From the NCBI GenBank assembly GCA_016710685.1, contig JADJVC010000034.1, forward strand, positions 1 to 64,000: a DNA stretch of 64,000 nt, read 5' to 3'. Position numbers and translations under genes: made by a program. How positions within the stretch are numbered: position 1 is the stretch's first letter; each line of letters begins with the position of its first letter. The notes below the pieces were generated by a model. It was not told where the DNA came from. It did not search any database and saw only the letters and a list, made by a program, of their open reading frames with translations. This document shows positions 41,204-50,037 of this stretch, one piece after another. Origin of the DNA: Flavobacteriales bacterium. Its GTDB lineage: Bacteria > Bacteroidota > Bacteroidia > Flavobacteriales_F > PHOS-HE28.

Positions 41204-44200
41204 ATGCGCAACTATCGCTCCGCCTTGTCCCTCTTGGGTATTGCCTTGTGGGGGGCGGCATTGGCGTCGGGCCCGGGCACCAACGGCACGGCCACGTTGT
41301 GTGGCACTGGCGCAGCGGTACAATTGGTGACTTATTTGGGCGGAAGCCCCGACCCCGGAGGCACATGGAGCGGCCCTGCGGCCCATCCCGGCACGTTTGA
41401 TCCAACCACGGATGCGCCGGGCGTTTTTACCTACACGGTAACAGGTCCGCCTGTTGCCAGCGCTACTGTTACGGTATCGGTGGTTGCACCGGCCAATGCG
41501 GGTGGCAACGGCACTTACTCCACCTGCTCCAACGGTGTTGCGGTGGACCTCTTCACCAAGTTGACGGGAACACCTGCCAGTGGCGGGGCATGGACCTTCG
41601 GGGGTGCGCCTGTAAGCAACACGTACACGCCCGGCACATCATCGGCCGGAGTTTACACCTACACGGTTTCGGGCACTCCGCCTTGCCCCAACGTGTTCGC
41701 TACGGTAACGGTAACGCAGACTACGGCACCCAATGCGGGAGGCCCGGCGAGCATCACGGTGTGCAGCAATTCGGCTCCGTTCAGCATGCGGGGCCAGCTC
41801 ACGGGCACGCCATCGGTCGGCGGCACTTGGTCGCCGGGCGGAAGCGACACTTTTACGCCGGGCACCAGTTTGGCCGGTATTTACACCTACACCGTTACGG
41901 GAACGGCCCCTTGCACAAATGCCACGGCCACGCTCACCATCGCGGTGAACACCGCGCCAGTTGCCGGCGTAGGCGGTCCGCTGGCAGTGTGCAGCAACGG
42001 CCCCATCGTGGACCTCTTCCTGCAATTGACGGGTTCGCCTTCCAGTGGCGGCACTTGGTCCGGCCCGGGTGGCGCGCATACCGGGCAGTTCCAGCCGGGC
42101 ACGAACCCAGCCGGGGCCTATGTGTACACGGTTTCCGGACTGGCCCCTTGCGTAGCTGCCACGGCCACCATCAACGTTACGGTGAGTCCCGCGCCGGTGG
42201 CAGGCACCAGCACCAGCGTTGTTAAATGCTCCAATGCAGCGGCCTTCTCATTGATCTCCCAATTGGGCGGTTCGCCCGCTTCCGGCGGTACTTGGAAAGA
42301 CCCCAATGGCGTGGCTTATCCTTCGGGCACCTTTACGCCGGGGACCTCGCTGCCGGGGCTCTACACCTACACCGTAACCGGCACGGCACCTTGTGTTCCG
42401 GCCACGGCCACGGTGAACGTTTCCGTGGTACAGGCAGCCAATGCAGGCACCAGCAGTACGTATTCAGTCTGCAGCAGTGGCGGAGCATTTCAACTGTATG
42501 ACCGACTGGGCGGCACCCCGGTCGCGGGAGGTGCGTGGACCGGTCCGAGCGTGGTGCCGGGCGGTCTCTTCACGCCGGGCGTGAACGGCAACGGGGTATA
42601 TACCTACACGGTAACGGGCACGACGCCCTGTGCCAACGCCACGGCCACGGTAACGGTAACGGTGGTGCCTGCGGCGAACGCGGGCAGCAACGGTGCGGTA
42701 ACGCTTTGCAGCACTAGTCCGGTCACCAACCTGTTCACGGCTTTGGGCGGATCACCGGCCTCCGGCGGCAGTTGGGAAAAGCCCGCTCCCGGCGGCGTGC
42801 TTACCAGCGGGCTGTACGATCCCGCGAACCCGGCCCATCCTGCGGGGACCTACACGTATACGGTGCTGGGCACGGCGCCTTGCCCCAACGTTTCCAGCAC
42901 GGTGCAAGTGGTGGAAAACCAGCAACCGAACGCGGGGACCAACGGCAGCACCACCGTGTGCAGCACGGGATCGGCCTTTGACATGGGCACGGTGCTTGGC
43001 GGTGGCCCCGGTGCTGGGGGAGTTTGGCTCAACGGGGCCAATACGACGGTCCCGCCCACATTTACGCCTGGCACCACCTTGGCGGGTGTTTATCGCTACG
43101 TGCTCACGGGTTCTTCCCCCTGCGTGAACGATACCGGTTTTGCCACGGTGAACGTGGTGACGGCTCCGGTCGCGGGTTTGAACGGTGCAATCACCGTGTG
43201 CAGTGATGCCGCCGCATTCCCGCTGCTTCCGCTGTTGGGCGGAACACCGGGCAGCGGCACTTGTACCGATCCCGATAACCCCGTTTTCGGCGGAACATAC
43301 GTTCCCGGTGCGTCCGCATTGCCCGGCGCTTACACCTATACCGTGGCGGGCATCAGCCCCTGTGCGAACGCCTCGGCGGTGGTTACGGTAACGCAGAACC
43401 GCAGGCCCGTGGCGGGCACGAACGGCACGCTGTCATTGTGCAGCACCACGGGAGCCACGAACTTGTTCCCCAGCTTGGGCGGCACGCCGGATGCGGGCGG
43501 CACATGGACCGGCCCCGGCGGGGTATTGAGCGGTGGGTTTTTCACTCCTGTTTCACCCGGTACGTTCATTTACAAGTACAAAGTGACGGGCACAGCACCG
43601 TGTTTGCCGGACAGTGCCACGGTAACGATATCGGTGTCTCAGGCGCCATACGCGGGCAATTCGGGCACCGTTACCATCTGCACGGGTCAGGCCAGCTTGA
43701 ATTTATTCGAGGGGCTCACCGGCCTTCCGGACCAGAACGGAACTTGGCAAGAGCTGACCACGACGGGGCGTGTCAGCGGGAATTTTTTCAATCCCGCCAC
43801 GCCAACGCAACTTCCTCCGGGGAACTACCAGTTCACTTACACGGTGCCGGCGGTGGGGCTTTGCCCGGCTGCGGTCTCCAATGTGCAGGTTACCATCGTG
43901 CCCTTGCTGAATGCGGGCACGGACGGCCTGATCAGTGCGTGCAGCAGCAACACGGCGGTTAATTTGTTCAGCGGCCTTGCTGGCACGCCACAGAGCGGCG
44001 GTGCTTGGAACGACCTGGACGGTACGGGGCTGCTCAGCGGTCAATACTTCAATGCGAACAGCGCCACGGGCACCGGCCCTTACCATTTCCGGTACAAGCT
44101 CACGGGTGCCCTCGGTTGTTCCTCGGATTCGGCGGTGGTCACCGTTACCATTACCCCTGCACCGAACGCGGGGCTTAGCGGCTCGGTCACCTTTTGCTCG

Positions 44201-47200
44201 GACGGCCCTGCAGTGGGCTTGTTCCTCTACTTGGGCACTACGGCGCAAAATGGCGGAACTTGGCGGAAACCTCCTCCGGGGAATGAGATCTTCGGCGGCA
44301 CCTACGAGCCTTCGACATTCGCGCCGGGCGCCTACACCTACACGGTGAACGGCACACCGCCTTGCGCCAATTCCGTGGCCACGCTCCAAGTTTCGGAGAC
44401 CACCGCACCGAATGCCGGGCTGCCGGCCGTTTACGCCACGTGCAGCAATGCGGCACCTTTCGACATGTTGGGCAAACTCGGCGGCACCCCTGCGCCCAAC
44501 GGCACATGGACCGGCCCCGGCAACACGCCCCACACGAGCACCTTCAATCCGCAATTGGACCTGTCGGGAGTTTACACCTACAAGGTAACGGGAGTATTCC
44601 CTTGCGTTGACAAGACCAGTTCGCTCACGATCACGGTAAGTCCCGCACCCTATGCCGGTGCTGATGCCAGTACCACGGTGTGCAGCAATGGCGCGGGATT
44701 CCAGCTCTTCAGCTTGTTGGCAGCCAGCGGTGCACAGACCGGTGGCAGCTGGTTTGATCCGGTGAATGCATCCTACCCCAGCGGTTTCTACCAACCGGGA
44801 ACAAGCGTGGCCGGCGTGTACACCTACCGCGTAACCGGTTTAGCTCCCTGTGGAATGGACGAGGCCACCGTAACGGTGTTCCAGACCAACAGCGCCAACG
44901 CGGGCACATCAGGTAGCACGGCTTTGTGCGCTGGCGGCGCGAACGTGCAATTGGTGAATTATTTGGGCGGTACTCCGGCGCTCACCGGGACTTGGACGGG
45001 GCCTGCGCCAAGCACGGCGTATTTCAGCGGCACGTTCATACCCGGCACTTCCACACCGGGTGTGTACACCTATCTGGTGAACGGAGCACCTCCTTGCGCC
45101 AATGCAAGCGCCACTGTTACGGTGTCGATCTCTGCCGTTTCCAACGCCGGTACCAGCCGAAGCTTCAGCGTTTGCCAATCCGCGTTCCCCATTGTGTTGT
45201 TCGACAGCCTGGGCGGCACCCCGGCACCCAACGGCACATGGACCATACAGCCGGGCAACACCACCAGTAACGGCATCTTCACGCCCAACACGCCGGGCAC
45301 GTTTACCTACCGCTACACCGTGCCGGGTGCAGGTGCTTGCGGACCGGCTCAAGCCACGTTGACCATTTCAGTGAACCCCGCGGCGAATGCAGGAACCAAC
45401 GGAACGTTGGCCTTATGCAGCACCAGCGGAAGTACACAGCTGTTCCCTTCCTTGGGCGGTACCCCGCAGACGGGCGGCACATGGACCTTCAACAACGTGG
45501 CCCACGGCAGCAGCTTTAATCCGCTCGTGGACATCAGCGGGAATTACGTGTACACGGTGAGCGGCCTTGCCCCATGCGCCAATGCCACGGCCACGGTGTC
45601 GGTAACGTTGAATGCCGCCCCGAACGCGGGCAGCAACGGGGTGCTCACCATCTGTGACAGTGATGGCACTCCGATCGTGCTGCGCGATGTGCTGAACGGC
45701 ACTCCGCAGACGGGCGGCTCATGGACGTTGAACGGCAGCTCCGTTTCGGAGATCTATTTACCCAGCAATAACACGCCGGGCAGCCATACGTTCACGTACA
45801 CGGTAACGGGCCAATCACCTTGCGCCAATTCCACGGCACAAGCCACCATCATTCAATACGCCCAGTCGGATGCGGGGCTCGATGGATCAACCGCACTTTG
45901 CACCAACGGCCCGCCATTGAACATGTTCACGCAGTTGGGTGGCACGCCGGACAACACGGGTTCGTGGATCAATGCGGCCAACGGCTTCGCGCCGGGCACC
46001 TTCAATCCCGCCGCCAACCCACCGGGCGTGTATGTGTTCCGCTACATTGTTACCAGCACCTCCCCTTGTGTGAACGATACTGCGAAGGTCACCATCACCT
46101 TGAACCGGAAGCCACAAGCGGGCATCAGTACAGCGCCGGTGATCTGCTCGGATGCAAGCTCCACTTCATTGTTGGGCCTCCTGGGCGGCCTGCCGGACAA
46201 CAATGGCAGCTGGACCTTCCAACCTGCTGGTGGTTCGGCTGTGCCGCATGGCCCGGTATTCAATCCCGCAGTGGACGTGGCAGGGGCTTATATCTACACC
46301 GTGGCGGCCACCGCGCCTTGCACCAATGCTACGGCCACGGTGCAGATCACGTTAAGCCCGGCACCCAATGCGGGTTTGCATAATGCGGGCAGCGCGTGTG
46401 CCACGGAAACCTCCGTGCCCCTACTACCACTATTGCTCGGAACGCCACAGACCGGCGGCACCTGGACCGCCACCAACAGCACAGGGCACCTCACCAATGG
46501 TGTGTTCAATCCCACAGGCCTTCTGCCGGGGATCTACAATTTCCTATACACGGTAACGGGCAGTGCGGCCTGCGGCAACGACACGGCTTCGATCTCAATC
46601 ACGGTAGTGCCGGCATTGAACGCGGGCAATGATGCCACCGTATCGCTATGCGCCAGCCAAGTGGTGTTCCTTACGCCGCTCTTAGGCGGAACGCCGCAAC
46701 CCGGCGGGGTTTGGACCGGGGTTGAAAGTCCCACCGGGTTGGTGAACGGGGTGTTGAACGCCGGCGCTGCCGGGGTAGGCACGCACCACTACCGCTATGT
46801 CTTGTCCTCGGGGACCAACTGTGCACCGGATACCGCCATTCTTACAGTAATGGTCATGGCGGGTCCACAGGCAGGAGTTGATGGCGGTACCTCGGTTTGC
46901 TCCAACGGCGCCACCATTGACCTGTTCTCCCAGCTCAACGGCCCGCACGACCTCACCGGGACGTGGTATCTGCCAGCGCCCGGCGGTGCATTGGGCGGCT
47001 CCACGGTAAACCCTGCCACGGGTGTTGCGGGCATCTACCGTTACATCGTACAAGCAGTGGGTGCGTGCCCGGCGGACACGGCCTTCGTCACTGTGGCCAT
47101 CACACCGGCCCCGAACGCGGGCACGGACGGCACGTTGGCATTCTGCTCAAATGGAGCATCACAAAACTTGGCCACGGCATTGGGCGGCTCCCCGGCCGCC

Positions 47201-49117
47201 GGTGGGTCTTGGACCATCGGCAACGGCGGCCCTTCGCACCCCGCTGTGTACAACCCGACCGTTGACGCTCCGGGCAACTATGTCTATACCGTTCTTGGCC
47301 AATCGCCTTGTGCCAACGCCATGGCCACCGTGGTAGTAACCGAAACGCCTGAGCCGTTCGCCGGCCTCAACAACAGTTACACCTTCTGTTCCGCAGCAGG
47401 CAATTTCAACATGCAGACGCAACTGGCGGGAAGTCCCCAAAGCGGCGGGAGTTGGCAGCGCGTTGGTCCGCCCAACACGCCGCACGGCCAAGTTTACAAT
47501 CCGGCAGTGGACAGCAGTGGCGTGTTCCTGTACATCGTGGGCGGTAACGGGCCGTGTGTAAGCGACACGGCGGTACTGGTGGTGAATGAGGTGCGGGCGC
47601 CCCAAGCCGGCAACACGGTTACGGTGTCAGCCTGTCCTTCCGACACGGCGGTGGACTTGTTCGCGGCCTTGGGTGCCACGGCGGACACCACCGGCACATG
47701 GACCGGGCCGAACGGGCTTCCCGCCCCAAGCATGTTCGATCCCAGCTTGGTCACCTTGGGTTCCTACGCCTTTACCTATGCGGTGGCCGGAAGCGGTCCT
47801 TGCTTGGCGGACAGTGCGGTTGTAACCGTGGAAGTGGGAGCGGCACTGAACGTGGGCATCGGCGGCGCGGACACCATTTGCGGTGGCCAGCAGGCGTATG
47901 ACCTCTTCAACTCATTGGGCGGAACACCGGACCCCGGTGGCGTTTGGTCCTTGGTGTTCGGGGGTGATGCCATCACCGGGAATTTACTTAACGCCGGTCT
48001 CTTGCCGCCGGGAACAGCATACCCGTTGGTTTACACTTTGGTGGACCCCGGTTGCGGCGTCGTTCAAAGCACCGTGGACCTATATCTGGCACCCTACCCG
48101 GACCCCGGCGGCGATTCTACCTTGTCGGTCTGCTACACCGAAACGGTGTTCCCCCTAATTGCCGGTCTTTCCGGAACACCTGACCCCGGCGGTACTTGGA
48201 CAGGTCCCGGCGGTCCCGTTGCGGACGGGCTGTTCAACCCGGCTACGGATCCTTCCGGAGCGTATGTGTACTTTTTACCGGGAAGCGGGTATTGCTCGGA
48301 CACCACGGCGACGCTCACCATTACTGTGAGCCAACCGGCCAACACCGGTGATGACGGCACCACCCAAGCCTGCAACAGCGGGCCCTTGGGCCTGTTCGCA
48401 TACTTGGGCGGCGCTCCGCAGCCGGGGGGCGTTTGGAACGACCTTGATGGAACGGGTGCCTTACTGGGTGATACGTTGTACACCGCGCAATTGGCTGTGG
48501 GAACTTACATGTTCCAATACGGCATCAACGTGCCAGGATGCACCGAGGACAGCACCATACTCACCGTACACATCGTGGACGGCGTACAGGTGGCCGACCT
48601 ACAGCGCACGTGCAACGAAGAGGCGCGCACGTACACGGTGTCCTTCACCATTACCGGCGGCGTGCCATCCACTTATACGGTAACAGGCTCGGGCAGCATC
48701 AGCGCACAGGCCCCATACGTGTTCACGAGCGCACCCATCACCACCAACCTGCCTTTCAGCTACGCCGTTGACGACCTGAACCATTGCTCACCGCAGGCGG
48801 TGGAAGGTGTAAGTCCTTGCACTTTCGACGAGGCGGTGTTGATCCCGGAATCCTTCACACCTAACGGGGACGGCATCAACGACGTGTTTGAGATACCGGG
48901 CATCCAAGGCTATCCGGGAAACAGCATCGCCATTTTCAACCGTTGGGGGGGCGAGGTGTATTCGGCCACCGGCTACGACAACTTGGGCACCGTTTGGGAC
49001 GGCAGCTCGCCCAAGGCATTGATCCCCGGCGACGCACCATCGGGAACCTACTACTACGTGCTTGAGCTGGGCAATGGAAGCGACGCGTTCAAAGGCTTCA
49101 TCTACTTGAACCGATGA
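41204..49117 (+). CDS. 2,637-aa repeat adhesin with CHU_C domain
   Basis: One intact frame. Signal peptide MRNYRSALSLLGIALWGAAL. Residues about 23-2459 are 30 tandem copies of a repeat of about 82 residues: (P)NAGtnG…CSn…v.LF..LGGTP..GGtWtGP…F.PG…aGvYtYtV.G.aPC.NatAtVtV. Each copy has two cysteines about 55 residues apart, probably a disulfide. After the repeats a beta-rich spacer (VQVADLQRTCNEEARTYTVS) leads to the type B sorting domain (IPESFTPNGDGINDVFEIPG, IAIFNRWGGEVYSATGYDN, SGTYYYVLEL, GFIYLNR). No catalytic motif is visible. Predicted to be a long rigid surface filament, exported by T9SS. It overlaps the next PorP/SprF gene by 4 bp (ATGA). I do not recognise a named domain for the repeat. 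Confidence 0.88.
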   Translation: MRNYRSALSLLGIALWGAALASGPGTNGTATLCGTGAAVQLVTYLGGSPDPGGTWSGPAAHPGTFDPTTDAPGVFTYTVTGPPVASATVTVSVVAPANAGGNGTYSTCSNGVAVDLFTKLTGTPASGGAWTFGGAPVSNTYTPGTSSAGVYTYTVSGTPPCPNVFATVTVTQTTAPNAGGPASITVCSNSAPFSMRGQLTGTPSVGGTWSPGGSDTFTPGTSLAGIYTYTVTGTAPCTNATATLTIAVNTAPVAGVGGPLAVCSNGPIVDLFLQLTGSPSSGGTWSGPGGAHTGQFQPGTNPAGAYVYTVSGLAPCVAATATINVTVSPAPVAGTSTSVVKCSNAAAFSLISQLGGSPASGGTWKDPNGVAYPSGTFTPGTSLPGLYTYTVTGTAPCVPATATVNVSVVQAANAGTSSTYSVCSSGGAFQLYDRLGGTPVAGGAWTGPSVVPGGLFTPGVNGNGVYTYTVTGTTPCANATATVTVTVVPAANAGSNGAVTLCSTSPVTNLFTALGGSPASGGSWEKPAPGGVLTSGLYDPANPAHPAGTYTYTVLGTAPCPNVSSTVQVVENQQPNAGTNGSTTVCSTGSAFDMGTVLGGGPGAGGVWLNGANTTVPPTFTPGTTLAGVYRYVLTGSSPCVNDTGFATVNVVTAPVAGLNGAITVCSDAAAFPLLPLLGGTPGSGTCTDPDNPVFGGTYVPGASALPGAYTYTVAGISPCANASAVVTVTQNRRPVAGTNGTLSLCSTTGATNLFPSLGGTPDAGGTWTGPGGVLSGGFFTPVSPGTFIYKYKVTGTAPCLPDSATVTISVSQAPYAGNSGTVTICTGQASLNLFEGLTGLPDQNGTWQELTTTGRVSGNFFNPATPTQLPPGNYQFTYTVPAVGLCPAAVSNVQVTIVPLLNAGTDGLISACSSNTAVNLFSGLAGTPQSGGAWNDLDGTGLLSGQYFNANSATGTGPYHFRYKLTGALGCSSDSAVVTVTITPAPNAGLSGSVTFCSDGPAVGLFLYLGTTAQNGGTWRKPPPGNEIFGGTYEPSTFAPGAYTYTVNGTPPCANSVATLQVSETTAPNAGLPAVYATCSNAAPFDMLGKLGGTPAPNGTWTGPGNTPHTSTFNPQLDLSGVYTYKVTGVFPCVDKTSSLTITVSPAPYAGADASTTVCSNGAGFQLFSLLAASGAQTGGSWFDPVNASYPSGFYQPGTSVAGVYTYRVTGLAPCGMDEATVTVFQTNSANAGTSGSTALCAGGANVQLVNYLGGTPALTGTWTGPAPSTAYFSGTFIPGTSTPGVYTYLVNGAPPCANASATVTVSISAVSNAGTSRSFSVCQSAFPIVLFDSLGGTPAPNGTWTIQPGNTTSNGIFTPNTPGTFTYRYTVPGAGACGPAQATLTISVNPAANAGTNGTLALCSTSGSTQLFPSLGGTPQTGGTWTFNNVAHGSSFNPLVDISGNYVYTVSGLAPCANATATVSVTLNAAPNAGSNGVLTICDSDGTPIVLRDVLNGTPQTGGSWTLNGSSVSEIYLPSNNTPGSHTFTYTVTGQSPCANSTAQATIIQYAQSDAGLDGSTALCTNGPPLNMFTQLGGTPDNTGSWINAANGFAPGTFNPAANPPGVYVFRYIVTSTSPCVNDTAKVTITLNRKPQAGISTAPVICSDASSTSLLGLLGGLPDNNGSWTFQPAGGSAVPHGPVFNPAVDVAGAYIYTVAATAPCTNATATVQITLSPAPNAGLHNAGSACATETSVPLLPLLLGTPQTGGTWTATNSTGHLTNGVFNPTGLLPGIYNFLYTVTGSAACGNDTASISITVVPALNAGNDATVSLCASQVVFLTPLLGGTPQPGGVWTGVESPTGLVNGVLNAGAAGVGTHHYRYVLSSGTNCAPDTAILTVMVMAGPQAGVDGGTSVCSNGATIDLFSQLNGPHDLTGTWYLPAPGGALGGSTVNPATGVAGIYRYIVQAVGACPADTAFVTVAITPAPNAGTDGTLAFCSNGASQNLATALGGSPAAGGSWTIGNGGPSHPAVYNPTVDAPGNYVYTVLGQSPCANAMATVVVTETPEPFAGLNNSYTFCSAAGNFNMQTQLAGSPQSGGSWQRVGPPNTPHGQVYNPAVDSSGVFLYIVGGNGPCVSDTAVLVVNEVRAPQAGNTVTVSACPSDTAVDLFAALGATADTTGTWTGPNGLPAPSMFDPSLVTLGSYAFTYAVAGSGPCLADSAVVTVEVGAALNVGIGGADTICGGQQAYDLFNSLGGTPDPGGVWSLVFGGDAITGNLLNAGLLPPGTAYPLVYTLVDPGCGVVQSTVDLYLAPYPDPGGDSTLSVCYTETVFPLIAGLSGTPDPGGTWTGPGGPVADGLFNPATDPSGAYVYFLPGSGYCSDTTATLTITVSQPANTGDDGTTQACNSGPLGLFAYLGGAPQPGGVWNDLDGTGALLGDTLYTAQLAVGTYMFQYGINVPGCTEDSTILTVHIVDGVQVADLQRTCNEEARTYTVSFTITGGVPSTYTVTGSGSISAQAPYVFTSAPITTNLPFSYAVDDLNHCSPQAVEGVSPCTFDEAVLIPESFTPNGDGINDVFEIPGIQGYPGNSIAIFNRWGGEVYSATGYDNLGTVWDGSSPKALIPGDAPSGTYYYVLELGNGSDAFKGFIYLNR
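41270..48580 (+). repeat. 30 tandem ~243-bp coding repeats
   Basis: Counting the 'AG…C' starts gives 30 units over 7,311 bp, about 81 residues each. Copies 11, 12, 22, 28 and 30 carry a longer middle (…TGRVSGNFFNP type). Copies 2-6, 10, 16 and 18 are closest to the consensus. DNA of the copies has diverged, unlike the 945-bp blocks in the SprB-like gene. Confidence 0.85.
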
Positions 49118-50037
49118 TGATGAAGCACACGGTACGCTTGGTCTTGCTGGCCTGCTCTTCGTTGACGCTGATGCCCGTGCAGGCGCAGCAGGACCCGATG
49201 TACAGCCAGTACATGTTCAACACCTTGGCCTTCAACCCGGCCTATGCAGGCAGCGCGGACGTGTTCACGGCCATGGCCTTGAGCCGCCATCAGTGGGTGG
49301 GCTTTGAAGGAGCGCCTGCCACACAGACATTGAGCGCGCATAGCCCGCTTCCCGGGGACAAGTTGAGCTTGGGCGGCATCCTCATCCACGACAAAGCGGG
49401 CCCATTGATACAGAACAGCGCCTTCGTGGATGTAGCCTACCGGATCCGCATTTCGTCGGACACAAGGCTCTCCTTCGGCCTGAGCGCAGGGGTTGATTTT
49501 CTACAAGCCGACATCGCCTCGCTGACCACGGTGGATGCGGAACCGCACAACGGGAACATGGAAGGTAAGCCGTTGCCCAACGTGGGGTTCGGCATTTTCT
49601 GGCATTCGGACCGCTATTACGCCGGCTTCAGTGCACCGAAAATGCTGGAGCACAATGTGGGCGATGACGGCGCGGTGGTCACTGCGCGAGAATTGCGCCA
49701 TTGGTTCCTTATGGGCGGCTACGTGATGGACATTTCGGAAGACTTCAAGTTCAAGCCCTCCATTATGCTGCGGGCCGTTGCGGGCGCGCCGCTCTCTTTG
49801 GACATCAACGCCAACTTCCTGCTGCGCGACCGCATCTGGCTCGGTGCGATGTACCGTTACGGCAATGCCTTCGGCCTAATGGCCCAATACCAAGTGAATG
49901 AGCAATTGAAAGTGGGCTACGCGTTCGACATGACCACCACGCGCATGGGTGCTTACAACGCGGGCACCCATGAGCTCATGATCGGTTACGACTTCAACTT
50001 CACCAAAGGCCGCACCAGCTCACCCCGGTATTTCTGA
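49114..50037 (+). CDS. PorP/SprF-family T9SS outer-membrane protein (copy 3)
   Basis: Intact, 307 residues. Signal peptide MMMKHTVRLVLLACSSLTLM ending VQAQQ; hallmarks DPMYSQYMFNTLAFNPAYAG, RHQWVGFEGAPATQTLSAHS, GGILIHDKAGPLIQNSAFVD, VGYAFDMTTTRMGAYNAGTH, ELMIGYDF. It is closest to the canonical SprF/PorP wording of the three copies (MYSQYMFN…NPAYAGS). It overlaps the repeat adhesin by 4 bp and the PorE-like gene by 1 bp (TGATG), so all three are translated as a unit. Likely the dedicated outer-membrane partner of the 2,637-aa cargo. Confidence 0.93.
   Translation: MMMKHTVRLVLLACSSLTLMPVQAQQDPMYSQYMFNTLAFNPAYAGSADVFTAMALSRHQWVGFEGAPATQTLSAHSPLPGDKLSLGGILIHDKAGPLIQNSAFVDVAYRIRISSDTRLSFGLSAGVDFLQADIASLTTVDAEPHNGNMEGKPLPNVGFGIFWHSDRYYAGFSAPKMLEHNVGDDGAVVTARELRHWFLMGGYVMDISEDFKFKPSIMLRAVAGAPLSLDINANFLLRDRIWLGAMYRYGNAFGLMAQYQVNEQLKVGYAFDMTTTRMGAYNAGTHELMIGYDFNFTKGRTSSPRYF

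Noticed and set aside
41270..48580. Possible CRISPR or other non-coding tandem array
   Set aside because: Units of about 243 bp are diverged, in one open frame and encode a regular protein repeat; no spacer/repeat structure.
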